Part shown: positions 18,237 to 28,454 of the stretch, piece after piece
How the letters are laid out: each line of letters begins with the position of its first letter
How positions within the stretch are numbered: position 1 is the stretch's first letter
Assembly: GCA_024707255.1 (NCBI GenBank)
Contig: JANQAC010000002.1
Span: 1,792,001 to 1,856,000 of the forward strand
DNA: 64,000 nucleotides
Direction of reading: 5' to 3'
DNA from: Asticcacaulis sp.
GTDB lineage: Bacteria; Pseudomonadota; Alphaproteobacteria; Caulobacterales; Caulobacteraceae
Translations under genes and position numbers: made by a program
The notes under the pieces: generated by a model
The model's input: the letters and a program-made list of their open reading frames with translations, nothing else
What the model was told of the DNA's origin: nothing
The model's database searches: none

Positions 18237-18716
18237 ATGAACAAGAATAAAGCCGGCCAATCCCTGGATGAAATCGATCGTAAAATTCTGCGCCTGCTGC
18301 GCGCCGACGCCCATCTGACCACACAGGAAGTGGCGGACAAGGTCGGGCTGTCCCAGACCCCTTGCTGGTCACGGATCAAGCGGCTGGAGGAATCGGGCGT
18401 GATCGCCGGCTACGTGGCCCTGCTCGATCCGGAAAAGATCGGCCGTCCTTTGTCGGTCATTGTTGAGGTCAATCTCGACCAGCATGATGACGAGAAGATC
18501 GAGACCTTTTCCCGCCACCTGGCGCAACTGCCGGAAGTGACAGACGCCTATCTCACCACCGGCGAATATGACTATGTTATCATCGCCGCGGTCGAAAATA
18601 CCGAGGACTATGAAGGCTTCCTGCGCAAGCGCCTGCTGAAATTCCCCGGCATCCGCCACGCGCGCTCAACCTTCTGCCTGCGCCGGCTGAAACGCGATCC
18701 GTCGCCTTCTCTGTAA
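18237..18716 (+). CDS. Lrp/AsnC family transcriptional regulator
   Basis: A 159-residue regulator: winged helix with D-E-I-D-R-K-I-L-R-L-L at residues 10-20 and Q-T-P-C-W-S-R-I-K-R-L as recognition helix, then the RAM ligand domain (T-G-E-Y-D-Y-V-I motif). It lies divergent from the branched-chain dehydrogenase operon, the classic place for a BkdR/Lrp-type activator that senses branched-chain amino acids. An AT-rich AAAAATATTTT palindrome sits ~25 bases before the start and may be its own site. Confidence 0.88.
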   Translation: MNKNKAGQSLDEIDRKILRLLRADAHLTTQEVADKVGLSQTPCWSRIKRLEESGVIAGYVALLDPEKIGRPLSVIVEVNLDQHDDEKIETFSRHLAQLPEVTDAYLTTGEYDYVIIAAVENTEDYEGFLRKRLLKFPGIRHARSTFCLRRLKRDPSPSL

Positions 18717-18816
18717 GGGCGAATGGTCTGCATCACCTTCCCCAACCGCGCGATCTGCGGTAAGGTGAAGCCGCCCGGTTCATCGGGCTCATCGCTCCAG
18801 CAGAAGGCGCCGCTCC

Positions 18817-19315
18817 ATGATCGTTCGTACCGGATTTCTGATTACCGCCGCTATTGTCGCCACGCTCAGCCTGGCCGCCTGCGCCACGGATGCGCCGCAG
18901 GCTTTCGGTCGATGCAGGCGCCCCTGCTGCCGCCTCAGGAGAGCCGCCGAAAACCCTGGTCGGCACCTGGCAACTGGTGCAGTTCCAGCCGAATGATGCG
19001 GGGGCGGCACCAGTCAAGCCTGATACGCCTGATAAATACGAACTGACCTTCCTGAGCGGCGGACGCGCGGCCATGAAGGTCGATTGCAACCGCGCCACCG
19101 CTATCTGGGAAATGACGCCGACCGATGGCACGCACGGTCATCTGACCTTCGGCCCGCTCGCCATGACGCGCATGGCCTGCCTGACACCCGGCCTGGATAC
19201 CAAATGGGAACTCAACGCCAATTCCGTGGCGGACTATAAGGTGGACGGCGATACACTGTCGCTCGGTCTCGAAGGCGGCCGGGGCGTCTACACCTGGTCG
19301 CGCAAGCCGGAATAA
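18817..19315 (+). pseudogene. META-domain lipoprotein, frameshifted
   Basis: The ATG at 18817 starts a lipoprotein signal peptide with lipobox L-A-A-C at residues 19-22. Near 18895-18910 the frame is lost. In the +1 frame the protein continues as a mature domain with T-L-V-G-T-W-Q-L near its start, C-N-R-A-T-A-I-W, and M-A-C in the middle, typical of META/HslJ-like lipoproteins. Dropping one base joins the two parts into 165 residues. A single-base insertion, probably a sequence error, is the simplest view. Confidence 0.6.
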
Positions 19316-19549
19316 TCAGCCCTTCGCCACCGTCTCCAGGGCCAGGGCGTGGAGCGGGCCGCTTAGCAGGTCCGCCAGCGCCTTGTTGACCAGTTGATGC
19401 TGGCGCACACGCGGCAGCCCATTGAAGGCATCCGATACGATGCGCGCCCGGTAGTGATCGCCGTCACCGGCCAGGTCGGTAATGGTAACGTCCGCACCCG
19501 GAAAGGCCGCTTCGATGCGGGCCTGAAGATCGCTTTGCGCAATGGCCAT
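19316..19549 (-). CDS. BolA family protein
   Basis: A 77-residue BolA/YrbA-like protein with the compact alpha-beta fold. The central H-Q-L-V-N-K-A-L segment carries the conserved histidine that, with a monothiol glutaredoxin, binds iron-sulfur clusters in this family; H-Y-R-A-R-I-V-S-D-A-F is the conserved beta strand before it. Length matches the short BolA class. Its stop abuts the convergent lipoprotein gene. Confidence 0.85.
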   Translation of the reverse strand: MAIAQSDLQARIEAAFPGADVTITDLAGDGDHYRARIVSDAFNGLPRVRQHQLVNKALADLLSGPLHALALETVAKG

Positions 19550-19924
19550 GACAAGTGTTCCTTAAAATCCGGCGCAGCTTTAACCGGTTTCAATCGGTTT
19601 GGATAGAATTTTGGCGGTTTGGGCAGGGTTTTACAATGCTCACGCCGCCCTTTGCGCTTCGTCATCCAGCCCTCCAGGGCCAAGAGACAGCCATCCCCTT
19701 CTGCCAACTCAAATTTATCAATCACGCACCCCAAAAGTCTGGGCTGACCGCTTAACGGCCTTTAATGCCGAAGCCCCCCGCATCCCCTATAGGGAGCGCA
19801 GGACAGACCAAACCGTATCATAATGGTCACTCATTCGGGGTTTTTCAGACACGCATTTTCCCCCGCAAGATGCAATTAACCAAATAACACTATGGTCCAT
19901 AACAGTTTCAACGGAGCCTCCTCT
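19550..19924. other. Intergenic region before the porin gene
   Basis: 375 bases without a convincing gene. Three CGGTTT copies at 19583-19620 lie behind the bolA start. The promoter of the porin should be in the last 100 bases, where the sequence turns AT-rich (TGCAATTAACCAAATAAC), but I cannot assign -35 and -10 boxes with confidence. Open frames here have no ribosome sites. Confidence 0.4.
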
Positions 19925-21455
19925 ATGCGTACCCCCTCCCACCGGACACACCGGACCTTTATCGCCGCCGCCAGCCTGATGGCCCTGACATTTGCTGTTC
20001 CGGCCCTGGCCCAGCAGGTGCCGCCGGATGTCCAGGCGAAGATCGACGCCATGCAGGCGCAGATCGATGCCCAGCAGGCCCAGCTCAACGCCCTGAAATC
20101 TCAGATCGCCACGCAATATAATGCGCCGGTCGCGGCCCCGATTGCGCCGGCGCCCGCTGTAGCCGCTGCCCCCGCCAAACCGGCCACGTCCGCCGTCACC
20201 GCCACGCTCAAGAACGGTTCGCCAATGCTGGCCTCGGGCGACGGCGCCTTCACCTTCAACATCAAAGGCCTGTTCCAGGCTGATGCCGCCACCTACAATC
20301 AGGACAGCAACCTGCCCGCCGCCGTCACTGCACGCGATCTCAACAGCGGCACCAATATCCGCCGCGCCCGCGTCATCTTCAACGGCAAGATGTTCAGCGA
20401 TTTCGACTATAACCTGACGTTTGACTTCGGCGGCACCGGCGCCGAGGATGTCGGTCGCGTCCACGAAGCCTGGGTTCAGTATTCCGGCTTCAAGTCGGCC
20501 AAGTTCCGCGTCGGTGAATTTGCCCCCCAGTATCGGCCTGGCCGATGCCGGCTCGCAAGGCGGCTCTGCTTTCCTCGAACGTCCGGCCGTCGCCGAAATG
20601 GCCCGCAATGTCAGCGCCGGCGATACCCGCATGAGCCTGGCGGCTTTCAATGCCAAGGACCGTTACCTGTGGTCTTTTGCCGTTACCGGCAACACCATGT
20701 CTGCGCTCAATACGGCGGCCAGCGGCTTCAATACGATCAATAATGACGAACAACTGGGCGTAGCGGCCCGTATCGCCGGCACGCCGGTTAAAACCAAGGA
20801 TGCGCTGATCCATGTCGGCCTGAACTATTCCGGCATTATCAATCCCGCCGATACCGGCGCCGCGGCCGCGACCCGCTATCCGGTTCAGTTGCGTGAGCGC
20901 CCGGAACTGCGCGTCGATGCCACCCGCCTTGTTGACAGCGGCGCCATCAATGCGGATTCGGCCTCTGTTACCGGTCTCGAATTCGGCGCCCAGTACAAGA
21001 CCCTTTTCCTGCAAAGCGAAGCCTTCGATTACCGTATCCAGCGCCTGAACGCCGCCACCGGCGTCACCAATCCGAAGTTTACCGGCTGGTATGTTGAAGG
21101 CGGCTGGGTGCTGACCGGCGAAAGCCGCAAGTATAATACCCAGACGGCGGCCTTTGATGGCGTGACACCCGCAGCCAACTTCGATCCGGCCTCTGGTCAC
21201 TGGGGCGCTTTTGAGCTGGTGGCGCGCTATTCGACGCTCGATCTGAACTATCATGATCAGGCCGCGCTCGCCGCCGACCGTATCCGAGGCGGCCAGCAGG
21301 ATATCACCTCGCTGGGCCTCAACTGGCAGCTTACCCCCACGGTCCGATTCATTTTCCAGGGCCAGAGCGTGGAGGTCAACCGCCTCAATGCCGCCGGCGA
21401 CCAGATCGGCCAGGACTACACGGCCTTCGCCGTTCGCAGCCAGTTCGGCTTTTAA
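19925..21455 (+). pseudogene. Phosphate-selective porin OprO/OprP-like outer-membrane protein, frameshifted
   Basis: Outer-membrane channel of the OprP/O group. The ATG at 19925 has GGAG upstream and a signal peptide ending near A-L-A-Q. A short coiled coil rich in Gln and Ala follows (residues ~35-60), then an Ala/Pro linker and the 16-strand barrel. At the six-C run 20523-20528 the frame is lost; with five Cs the text becomes G-E-F-A-P-S-I-G-L and one reading frame of 509 residues results, ending in a terminal Phe as outer-membrane proteins do. Its place before modABC suggests a role in anion uptake. Confidence 0.75.
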
Positions 21456-21473
21456 TCTAGCCTGAGACTTGCA

Positions 21474-21510
21474 AAGGCCCGGTGATCAGACGATCATCGG
21501 GCCTTGTTTT
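21474..21510 (+). terminator. Rho-independent terminator after the porin gene
   Basis: A 14-bp stem, AAGGCCCGGTGATC with GATCATCGGGCCTT (one G-U pair), with loop AGAC, followed by GTTTT. It separates the porin transcript from modA, which therefore needs its own promoter or readthrough. Confidence 0.75.
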
Positions 21511-21542
21511 GCCCCCCCCTTCGCACCGGCTGAAAGTTTCCG

Positions 21543-22307
21543 ATGACTTCCAGGTTCACTTTGCACAAGCGCGCCCTGATGACGGCGATCCTGTGCCTGT
21601 CCGCTTTTTCCGCACCCGCCTTCGCCGGTGATGTTCAGGTGGCCGTGGCCGCCAATTTCACCGAACCGGCAAAAGAGATCGCCGCCGCTTTTGAGACAAA
21701 AACCGGCCATCGCGTCACCATGAGCTTTGGTTCTTCCGGCGCGTTTTATAGCCAGATCCAGCAAGGGGCGCCGTTTGAAGTTTTTCTTAGCGCCGATGCT
21801 GAGCGCCCGACCAGACTCGAAGCCGAAACCCTCGGCGTCAAGGGCAGCCGCTTTGTCTACGCCTACGGTACTCTGGCCCTGTGGAGCGCCACGCCCGGTT
21901 TGATTGACGGCAACGGCGCCGTTCTCAAAAAAGGAAATTTCCAGCATATCGCCATCGCCGATCCGGCTGCCGCGCCCTATGGTCTGGCGGCCGTCGAGAC
22001 CATGAAGAAGCTTGGCCTGTATGACACCCTGTCACCGAAAATCGTCAGGGGCAGTTCCATCGCCCAGACCTACGGCTTTATCGACAGTGGCTCGGCCGAA
22101 CTGGGTTTCGTGGCCCTGTCGCAGGTCTATAAGCAAAATAAAGGATCGCGCTGGATCGTGCCCGCTGCCTTCTATACGCCGATCGACCAGCAGGCCATCC
22201 TGCTCAATCCGGGCGCCAACGATCCGGCAGCCAAAGCCTATATCGCCTTCCTGAAAAGCCCGGAAGCGGTTAAGATCATCAAATCCTACGGCTACGCGGT
22301 TCACTGA
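21543..22307 (+). CDS. modA: Molybdate ABC transporter substrate-binding protein
   Basis: A 254-residue periplasmic binding protein with a signal peptide ending near A-F-A-G. The mature part opens V-A-V-A-A-N-F-T, and F-G-S-S-G-A-F-Y supplies the two-serine oxyanion site of ModA. Later signs are A-P-Y-G-L-A-A and [14 protein letters not shown]. It collects molybdate or tungstate for ModBC. modB begins eight bases after its stop. Confidence 0.92.
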   Translation: MTSRFTLHKRALMTAILCLSAFSAPAFAGDVQVAVAANFTEPAKEIAAAFETKTGHRVTMSFGSSGAFYSQIQQGAPFEVFLSADAERPTRLEAETLGVKGSRFVYAYGTLALWSATPGLIDGNGAVLKKGNFQHIAIADPAAAPYGLAAVETMKKLGLYDTLSPKIVRGSSIAQTYGFIDSGSAELGFVALSQVYKQNKGSRWIVPAAFYTPIDQQAILLNPGANDPAAKAYIAFLKSPEAVKIIKSYGYAVH

Positions 22308-22315
22308 AAGGCGCC

Positions 22316-22990
22316 ATGACCGATCTTGCCAACGCCATCCATGTTACCGTTCTGCTCGCAACAGTTACCGCCCTGTCCCTGCTGGGGATCGCCACGCCGA
22401 TCGGCTGGTGGCTATCACGCAACCGCAGCCTGTTCAAAGACATAATCACCGCCGTTATCGCCCTGCCGATTGTCCTGCCGCCGACCGTTCTCGGCTTCTA
22501 CCTGCTGGTCGCCATGGGACCGAAAAGTCCGTTGATGGACCTGCTGCATCCGTTCGGCATCCGCACGCTCAACTTCTCCTTCGCCGGACTGGTGATCGGC
22601 TCGATCATCTATTCCCTGCCCTTCGCCGTGCAGCCAATCCGTAACGCCTTTGAAAGCCTGGGCCGGCGCCCGTTTGATGTCGCCGCCACCCTGCGTGCCT
22701 CCCCGCTCGATACCTTTTTCACCGTCGCTTTGCCGATGGCGCGCAAGGGCTTCCTGACTGCCGCCCTGCTCGTCTTCGCCCACACGGTGGGTGAATTCGG
22801 CGTGGTGCTGATGATCGGCGGCGCCATTCCCGGCAAGACCGAGGTGATTTCCATCCGAATCTGGCAACTGGTCGAGCAACTGGACTGGCCCAATGCCCAC
22901 AGGCTGGCCGGCGGTTTGCTGATTTTCGCCTTCATTGTCCTGCTCTCTCTACTGCTGATCGACCGCCGCTGGAGCCAAAGGCATGATTGA
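22316..22990 (+). CDS. modB: Molybdate ABC transporter permease
   Basis: A 224-residue inner-membrane permease with about five transmembrane segments. The cytoplasmic coupling loop [18 protein letters not shown] contains the EAA-type motif that contacts Mod[10 protein letters not shown] near residue 55 and [14 protein letters not shown] are typical of ModB. An AAAGG site precedes the ATG, and the gene overlaps modC by eight bases. Confidence 0.92.
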   Translation: MTDLANAIHVTVLLATVTALSLLGIATPIGWWLSRNRSLFKDIITAVIALPIVLPPTVLGFYLLVAMGPKSPLMDLLHPFGIRTLNFSFAGLVIGSIIYSLPFAVQPIRNAFESLGRRPFDVAATLRASPLDTFFTVALPMARKGFLTAALLVFAHTVGEFGVVLMIGGAIPGKTEVISIRIWQLVEQLDWPNAHRLAGGLLIFAFIVLLSLLLIDRRWSQRHD

Positions 22991-23706
22991 GGTCTCACTC
23001 AAGGGTTCTGCCGGCGGTTTCATGCTGGACGCTGAGTTTTTCCGTTCCCGCTCAAGGCGTTACCGCCATCTGGGGACCGTCTGGCTCCGGCAAGACGACC
23101 CTGCTGCGCGCCATAGCCGGGCTGACCCGGCTGGAAGGCCATGTAAGAATTGGCATGGATACCTGGCAGGACGGGCAAAGGTTCGTGCCCGTTCATAAAC
23201 GTCGTATCGGTTATGTTTTTCAGGAAGCCTCGCTGCTGCCGCATCTTTCGGTACGCGGTAATCTCGATTTTGCCCTGAAAAGAAACGGCGGCTGCACCGT
23301 CGATTTCGACGGACTGACAGACCGGCTGAAGCTGGCGCCCCTGCTCTCTCGCTCAGTGCATAAACTCTCCGGCGGCGAACGCCAGCGCGTCGCCCTGGCG
23401 CGTACCCTGATGAGCGCACCCGAAATCCTGCTGATGGATGAACCCCTGTCCAGTCTCGATGGCGAGGCCAAGGCCGAGATCGTGCCGATGATCGCGGCCT
23501 TGTCACGCGATACCGGCCTGCCCGTTCTTTATGTCAGTCATGACGCCTATGAGGTCGAGCGGCTGGCAGACCGTGTTCTTCGGATGAGCAAGGGGTGTAT
23601 CATCGAGACGCCGGATACTGCCTTCAACGCCAGTCTGGACGGCCTCACCGAAGCCCAGGTCCGCGCCTTGGCGGAAGCCGCGCTCAAAGCGGGGATAAAA
23701 GTCTAG
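22983..23706 (+). pseudogene. modC: Molybdate ABC transporter ATPase, frameshifted
   Basis: The ATG at 22983 overlaps modB. After ~18 codons the frame breaks at the five-T run 23037-23041; with four Ts it reads A-E-F-S-V-P-A-Q-G-V and joins the ATPase to give 240 residues. Walker A G-P-S-G-S-G-K-T-T, Q-loop F-Q-E-A-S-L, signature L-S-G-G-E-R-Q-R and Walker B L-L-M-D-E-P-L-S-S-L-D are intact. It is shorter than full ModC (~350), so the C-terminal molybdate-sensing Mop domain is absent. The single extra T is probably a sequence error. Confidence 0.82.
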
Positions 23707-24461
23707 CTGACGAACTGCTCGGCCAGCACGCGCTCGTCATAACCATTGCCGGCATCAAACAACAGGGTCGCCTTCAGGTCTTCGGCCTCGGCGATATCGA
23801 CGCTGATGACATCGCGCACGTCATAGGTATCGGCCGCCGCGCTGATCGGACGCTTCTCGACCTCCAGCGCCTCGATCCGCACCTTGGCGGTATGCGGCAG
23901 GATAGCGCCGCGCCAGCGCCGGGGGCGGAAGGCGCTGATCGGGGTCAGGGCGAGGGCCTTGGCGGTCAGCGGGATGATGGGCCCGTGGGCGGACAGATTA
24001 TAGGCGGTGGAGCCGGCCGGCGTCGCCACCATGATGCCGTCGCAGATCAGTTCGTCCAGCCGCACCTTGCCGTCGATCAGGATACGCAGCTTGGCGCCCT
24101 GGTGCGACATGCGCAGCAACGACACTTCGTTGAACGCCAGCGCCGTATGCTCGGTGCCGGCACGCGTGCGCGCGGTCATGCTGAGCGGACTGATCAGGGT
24201 GCTTTCGCTCTTAAGGATACGCTCCAGCAGGTTGTCTTCGGCATAGTCGTTGAGTAGGAAGCCGACACTGCCGCGGTTCATGCCGAAGATCGGTATCTGC
24301 GCCTTGAGATACTTATGCACGGTCTGCAACAGGAAACCGTCACCGCCCAGCGCCACGACCACATCCGGACTGGCGGCGGCGCCGTATCGCGCTTTCAGCC
24401 GTGCGCAGGCTTCCTGCGCTTCGGGGCGGTCTGAGGCGGTAAAATCGAGGCGGAGTGACAT
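23703..24461 (-). CDS. nadK: NAD kinase
   Basis: NadK phosphorylates NAD to NADP with ATP. The 252-residue protein has V-V-A-L-G-G-D-G-F-L-L, the G-G-D-G motif of the family with catalytic Asp, then N-R-G-S-V-G-F-L-L-N and the donor-site segment T-P-A-G-S-T-A-Y-N-L-S-A. Length is typical of alphaproteobacterial NAD kinases. It is convergent with modC, overlapping by four bases. Confidence 0.9.
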   Translation of the reverse strand: MSLRLDFTASDRPEAQEACARLKARYGAAASPDVVVALGGDGFLLQTVHKYLKAQIPIFGMNRGSVGFLLNDYAEDNLLERILKSESTLISPLSMTARTRAGTEHTALAFNEVSLLRMSHQGAKLRILIDGKVRLDELICDGIMVATPAGSTAYNLSAHGPIIPLTAKALALTPISAFRPRRWRGAILPHTAKVRIEALEVEKRPISAAADTYDVRDVISVDIAEAEDLKATLLFDAGNGYDERVLAEQFVS

Positions 24462-24525
24462 CAGGGCCGTTTTGACGGTGAATTTGGCCTATCTAAGCCG
24501 GTTTTTGCCGATAAGTCTAAGCAAA

Positions 24526-25515
24526 TCAGAGCGCCTGATCGATCAGTACGGCTAACCTGCGACGCGCCTCGGCGGCGGACAGGCTGAAAATAGACAGGAC
24601 CAAGGGCTTTTGCCCCTCGGTCATTTGCGGCGCCGCCTCATAAGCTTCCTGCCAGACTGAGAGAATATGCAGAAATACGGCGCGATCAAGACCGGCGGCG
24701 CAAAGGGCCAGGGCCAGCGGCACGGCCGATTCCGACGCCAGAACCAGGCCCAGGCCAACCGTGTCGAGCTTAAGCCGCCGGGCCAGTTTGCGCACGAAGC
24801 CCGCCGCTTCACCGCCACGCACCAGGGCGATCAGCTTGAGATTTCCGTGCGCCTGCCCGTTGCCATAGCTTAGGCGTAACTGCGATTTGGCGACGGGCAG
24901 GCCCTCATGCGCCAGGATGGCGGCGCGGATATCGGGATTTTCAGACGCGCGGCGCGCAAAGGAAAGCTGGTCTTCCTCATCGAATGACAGGGCCGGATTA
25001 CCGATAAGCGCAGCCATTACCCCGTCATTGTTCGTGCGGATCAGAGCCTTGACCACCTTCCAGTCAAGGCCAGGCCGCGCCGCGATCAGGCGATGATGCG
25101 CCTCTCCGCTCGCCGCAATCAGGGCCAGAAGCGCCTGAGGCGTCAAGGCCGGCAGCGAGGCGCGGAGTAAAGGCGCCGCCAGATCGACCGGCAGCCGGCA
25201 CAGGCGCACCACCAGGTCCTCGTCGGAGCGGATCAGGTCGCCGGGCGAAAGCTCAGCCGCTTCGTGGATTTCACACAGCGCGGGACGCACCGCCAGGGCG
25301 AGCCCGACATTACGAAAATCGCGTGGCGCAGGCCCTTCCGGCTGCGCCACGCTCAGTTGCGGCAAGCCTGGCCTGGTTTCCGATAAAAGGGCGAGCGGCA
25401 GGGCGGACAAGAGTGTGACGAGACCTGAAACGGAGAGAATCGTGGTGAACGAAGTCTGACAAAACAGGGTGAAGACTTGTTTAATACCTAGGCACAACAC
25501 CGGCAGCTCAACCAC
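24526..25515 (-). CDS. DUF2336 domain protein
   Basis: A protein of up to 329 residues built from short helical repeats (L-I-A-A-R-P-G-L-D-W-K-V-V-K-A-L-I and L-I-G-N-P-A-L-S-F-D), resembling the HEAT-like repeats of DUF2336. The start is unsure: no ATG lies near the frame's beginning, the GTG at 25515 has no ribosome site, and later TTG codons are possible. A second DUF2336 gene lies 1.5 kb away. The family is common in alphaproteobacteria, function unknown. Confidence 0.65.
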   Translation of the reverse strand: MVELPVLCLGIKQVFTLFCQTSFTTILSVSGLVTLLSALPLALLSETRPGLPQLSVAQPEGPAPRDFRNVGLALAVRPALCEIHEAAELSPGDLIRSDEDLVVRLCRLPVDLAAPLLRASLPALTPQALLALIAASGEAHHRLIAARPGLDWKVVKALIRTNNDGVMAALIGNPALSFDEEDQLSFARRASENPDIRAAILAHEGLPVAKSQLRLSYGNGQAHGNLKLIALVRGGEAAGFVRKLARRLKLDTVGLGLVLASESAVPLALALCAAGLDRAVFLHILSVWQEAYEAAPQMTEGQKPLVLSIFSLSAAEARRRLAVLIDQAL

Positions 25516-25626
25516 AAGTTAAAACAACAATGTTATATTTAAAAAATGCGAGCGGTATTAAGGTTGTCTCAATTGACAGCCGCTAGGATAGGTTTCTGTT
25601 CAGTGTACCCATAAAAAAGGACATCC

Positions 25627-26982
25627 ATGTCCGATACGTCTCAGGAAACCCCCAGGGCACCGATATCCGAGCCGGCCAGTGCCGGCCCTGCCGTTATGGC
25701 GTCTCCGATTTCCAGTGGACGCGAGGCGCTTATTATCGAGCATGACGACGCGGTCGAAATCATTGAGCGCCTGAGGGAAACCCATGTCGATATCAATGGC
25801 CACACCTTCCTGCTGAAGCTCGATACGCTGATCGTTCGCTTGGGCGCCAAGTGGGAAGACAAGCGCGAACAGGTTTTCGATCACCTGAAGCTGGCTTTTG
25901 AGCGCGCCCATCCTGAACCCAACTGGTGCATCCCGATCAATGAGGATTGCTGGCTCGGCATGTTGCCGGAAACCGGCTCCCGCAAGGCCGCCCTGTTCAT
26001 GGCGGAGACCTGGCGCGAGCTTTGCAGCTTCTTTGTCGGGGACATGTCGGCGCTGGAAATTCCGCTTTATGACGTATTGGCCGAGGATGTTGACCGTCTT
26101 TCGCTGAAGAAGATCGATCTCGCCACCTATTTTCCATCCGGTGACGCCGAAAGCGCACCGATCAAGGCCCGCCATGGGTTTTCCGGCGATGACTCAAAAT
26201 CAGATAGCGGTGCCGCCGGGCAGCGGCCGCTGATTGTCGCCACCAGCCTGTCCCATGCCGGCCGCAATCTCAAGGTCGCCAGTTCGATCGAGCCCCTGTT
26301 CGAGATGAAGAAGATGGTGCTGATCGGCCATCGCCTCGAATCTCTGGTGATGGAAAATCTCGACAACACCCTGCTCGACCGCAAGGCCCTGGCCAATCTC
26401 GACTGGGGCCTGCGCGAGATGGTCGATATCCTGAATATCGACCAGGGCCTGAAACTGCTGAAACTGCGCACCCCTGAACAGCGCAAGATGATGATGGTGG
26501 TGCCCGCCGCCTTTTCGACCTTCGCCTCGGCGCGGGCGCGCCAGCGGATCACCCAGGAGGTCCAGAAGGCCGCCATGGAAATGGGCCTGAAAGTCCTGTT
26601 CGAGGTTCGCGGCCTGGATGGCGTACCGCCGCACCGGGTGCTGGAAATTGTGTCCCTGATCAAACCCTTCTGCATGACCGTGGTCGGCTCGGTCAGCCCC
26701 GATCGCAAGGTGATTGCCGGTCTGGCGAAATGCGGCCTGTCGGGCGTCTGCGTTGAATATGACGGCGCCAAACGCGACGAAGACAATCTGCGGGACTATC
26801 TTGGCGCCCTCGCCGCCGCGGCGAAGGTATCCGCCGGCGCCTGCATGGTTCAGGGTTTCGACAATTACCGCCAGATGGCCGTGGCGCGGCTTGCAGGGGT
26901 CACCCACGCCAGTATGCGCACCGCCGCCCTGATGTCGCCCAGGTCACCGGCCCCCGCTGGAACGGAAGACGCCGGAAGCTAA
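25627..26982 (+). CDS. Uncharacterised protein, possibly a degenerate EAL-type domain
   Basis: A 451-residue soluble protein with an AAGGAC ribosome site. Residues 1-30 are Pro/Ala/Ser rich. The N-terminal third has a mixed fold I cannot name. Residues ~245-430 (from E-M-K-K-M-V-L-I-G-H-R-L-E-S) alternate strands and helices in a way that recalls the EAL phosphodiesterase barrel (F-E-V-R-G-L-D-G-V-P, then F-C-M-T-V-V-G-S-V-S), but the E-x-L and metal-binding acidic residues are missing. If the resemblance is real, it would be a binding or scaffold protein, not an enzyme. It lies between two DUF2336 genes. Confidence 0.6.
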   Translation: MSDTSQETPRAPISEPASAGPAVMASPISSGREALIIEHDDAVEIIERLRETHVDINGHTFLLKLDTLIVRLGAKWEDKREQVFDHLKLAFERAHPEPNWCIPINEDCWLGMLPETGSRKAALFMAETWRELCSFFVGDMSALEIPLYDVLAEDVDRLSLKKIDLATYFPSGDAESAPIKARHGFSGDDSKSDSGAAGQRPLIVATSLSHAGRNLKVASSIEPLFEMKKMVLIGHRLESLVMENLDNTLLDRKALANLDWGLREMVDILNIDQGLKLLKLRTPEQRKMMMVVPAAFSTFASARARQRITQEVQKAAMEMGLKVLFEVRGLDGVPPHRVLEIVSLIKPFCMTVVGSVSPDRKVIAGLAKCGLSGVCVEYDGAKRDEDNLRDYLGALAAAAKVSAGACMVQGFDNYRQMAVARLAGVTHASMRTAALMSPRSPAPAGTEDAGS

Positions 26983-26994
26983 ACCTCCGGCGTC
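26968..26994. terminator. Symmetrical hairpin between convergent genes
   Basis: GACGCCGGA (26968-26976) and TCCGGCGTC (26986-26994) form a perfect 9-bp stem with a 9-base loop that contains the stop codon of the preceding gene. No U-tract follows on either strand, so termination would be weak or Rho-assisted; it may instead protect the 3' ends. Confidence 0.5.
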
Positions 26995-27020
26995 AATTCA
27001 GAATTGGAAATCTTTTAAAA

Positions 27021-28208
27021 TCAGGCGGCTGTGCGCGTAAGCCCATCGCCGCCGCTTTCAGCCGCGCGATGCCACCGGCGTCCCTTGCTGTCGCGGTCAA
27101 GACGCTCATAGAGATAGATCAGGTCTTCACGCGGCGCAAACGGCACCTGGGTCAGGAAGCGTTCGATCAGGCGCTCCTGCATCCGGACCGGATCGAGATG
27201 ACCGGCTTCGGCCTGGAGCGTATGAAAGGTCTCGACCGCCATGCGGAAGGTCTGGAACATCCGGGCCGGCAGACCGGCGCGATCATAGATGGCGCGCAGG
27301 CCCAGCGCACCGGCGTCATGCACCATCAGCCAGGTACGCTCATGCGGCACGCCCGAAAGCTCGGCCAGGGCGTGCTCAAAGAAACCAATATGCCCCCGCG
27401 CCAGCGCCCGAAGCATCAGCGACGGCGTCAGGCGTCCGGAGATCATCAGGTGATGCGCCAGTCCCTGCGGATCAAAACTGGCGCCGGCCTGGTCGGCCAT
27501 ATCGACCGTGGCGCGCTCCTGGGTGGCGTTGACGATTTCAACAGCCGTTTCCGGCGAAATGGCATGTTGCGAGATCAGTTGCTCGCGCAAGGCCGCGCTG
27601 ACGACATTGACGAGGCGTTCGCTGATGGAAACCGGCAGTGTCTTGCGATTGACCAGGACGCTGTGCAGCACTTCCGACGTGCTGAAGCGGTCCATGACCC
27701 GGTTCATGCCGCCTTCGGAAAAGCGGGCATTGTCATTGGCGCAGGCGATCACCACGGCTTCCTCGACGCCGTTATCGGCCAGGGACAGGGTAACAACCTC
27801 TGACAGCGCCTCACGCTTGGCAATGGCGACCTGCCGCACCGGTCCGCCCGAACGAATGATGTCGGCCAGGTCTTCATCGGTAAAAAGAGGTGAATGGGTC
27901 AGGACCGGTACCGAGACCGTGATTACATCCTGGGCCAGCTTCAGGGCGACATCGTGCGGCAAAAGCTCGGACGTGCGCAGGGTGACGGCCAGGGCGCGGC
28001 GCACCAGTTCGGCGGCGTCCTGGGCCAGCATTCGGATAATTTCCTGCGCCGCCCGGCGGTCGCCTTCCGACAAATCGCCGCGCTCCATGGCCCGGCAGAT
28101 CTTGTGCGTGGCAACGGCGCGATCATCGGCATTTTCGCTGCGGACCAGACGCTGGATATCCAAGTCGGACAGGCTGGCGCGCTGAGTGAGAATATTACCG
28201 GCGGTCAT
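27021..28208 (-). CDS. DUF2336 domain protein
   Basis: A 395-residue protein. The ATG at 28208 (M-T-A-G-N-I-L-T-Q-R) has AAGGA upstream, and upstream in-frame codons lack one. The N-terminal part holds L-S-D-L-D-I-Q-R-L-V followed by helical repeats such as V-R-R-A-L-A-V-T-L and the E-L-L-P-H-D-V-A-L-K-L-A-Q-D motif typical of DUF2336. The C-terminal 100 residues are a separate helical unit. No enzyme motif is visible. It is divergent from the hybrid kinase, sharing a 246-base control region. Confidence 0.75.
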   Translation of the reverse strand: MTAGNILTQRASLSDLDIQRLVRSENADDRAVATHKICRAMERGDLSEGDRRAAQEIIRMLAQDAAELVRRALAVTLRTSELLPHDVALKLAQDVITVSVPVLTHSPLFTDEDLADIIRSGGPVRQVAIAKREALSEVVTLSLADNGVEEAVVIACANDNARFSEGGMNRVMDRFSTSEVLHSVLVNRKTLPVSISERLVNVVSAALREQLISQHAISPETAVEIVNATQERATVDMADQAGASFDPQGLAHHLMISGRLTPSLMLRALARGHIGFFEHALAELSGVPHERTWLMVHDAGALGLRAIYDRAGLPARMFQTFRMAVETFHTLQAEAGHLDPVRMQERLIERFLTQVPFAPREDLIYLYERLDRDSKGRRWHRAAESGGDGLTRTAA

Positions 28209-28454
28209 GATGGCGAATCCTTGCGAAAGGCTTGAAAATACAGTGTCGCGCCGGAATCCTAATGAAACCTTTATCGGCACGGTTGCCGCCCTGTTTACCA
28301 TGATAAATAAGGCGAAAAGCCCACTCCGGCATCGCCCCTCCGTTTCCGGCAAGGGAATCAAACGCGCTCCGCCTTTCGCAAAACCACATCAAAAATTTAT
28401 ATCACGCTTTCAAAGGTAACCGGACGGCAACAAACACCTGTTACTCTCAGCCGC

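Noticed and set aside
18723..19046. A plus-strand frame upstream of and across the META gene start
   Set aside because: No ribosome site and no family signal; the lipoprotein signal peptide from 18817 explains the region.
21511..21542. A molybdenum-cofactor riboswitch before modA
   Set aside because: The gap between the porin terminator and modA is too short to hold one.
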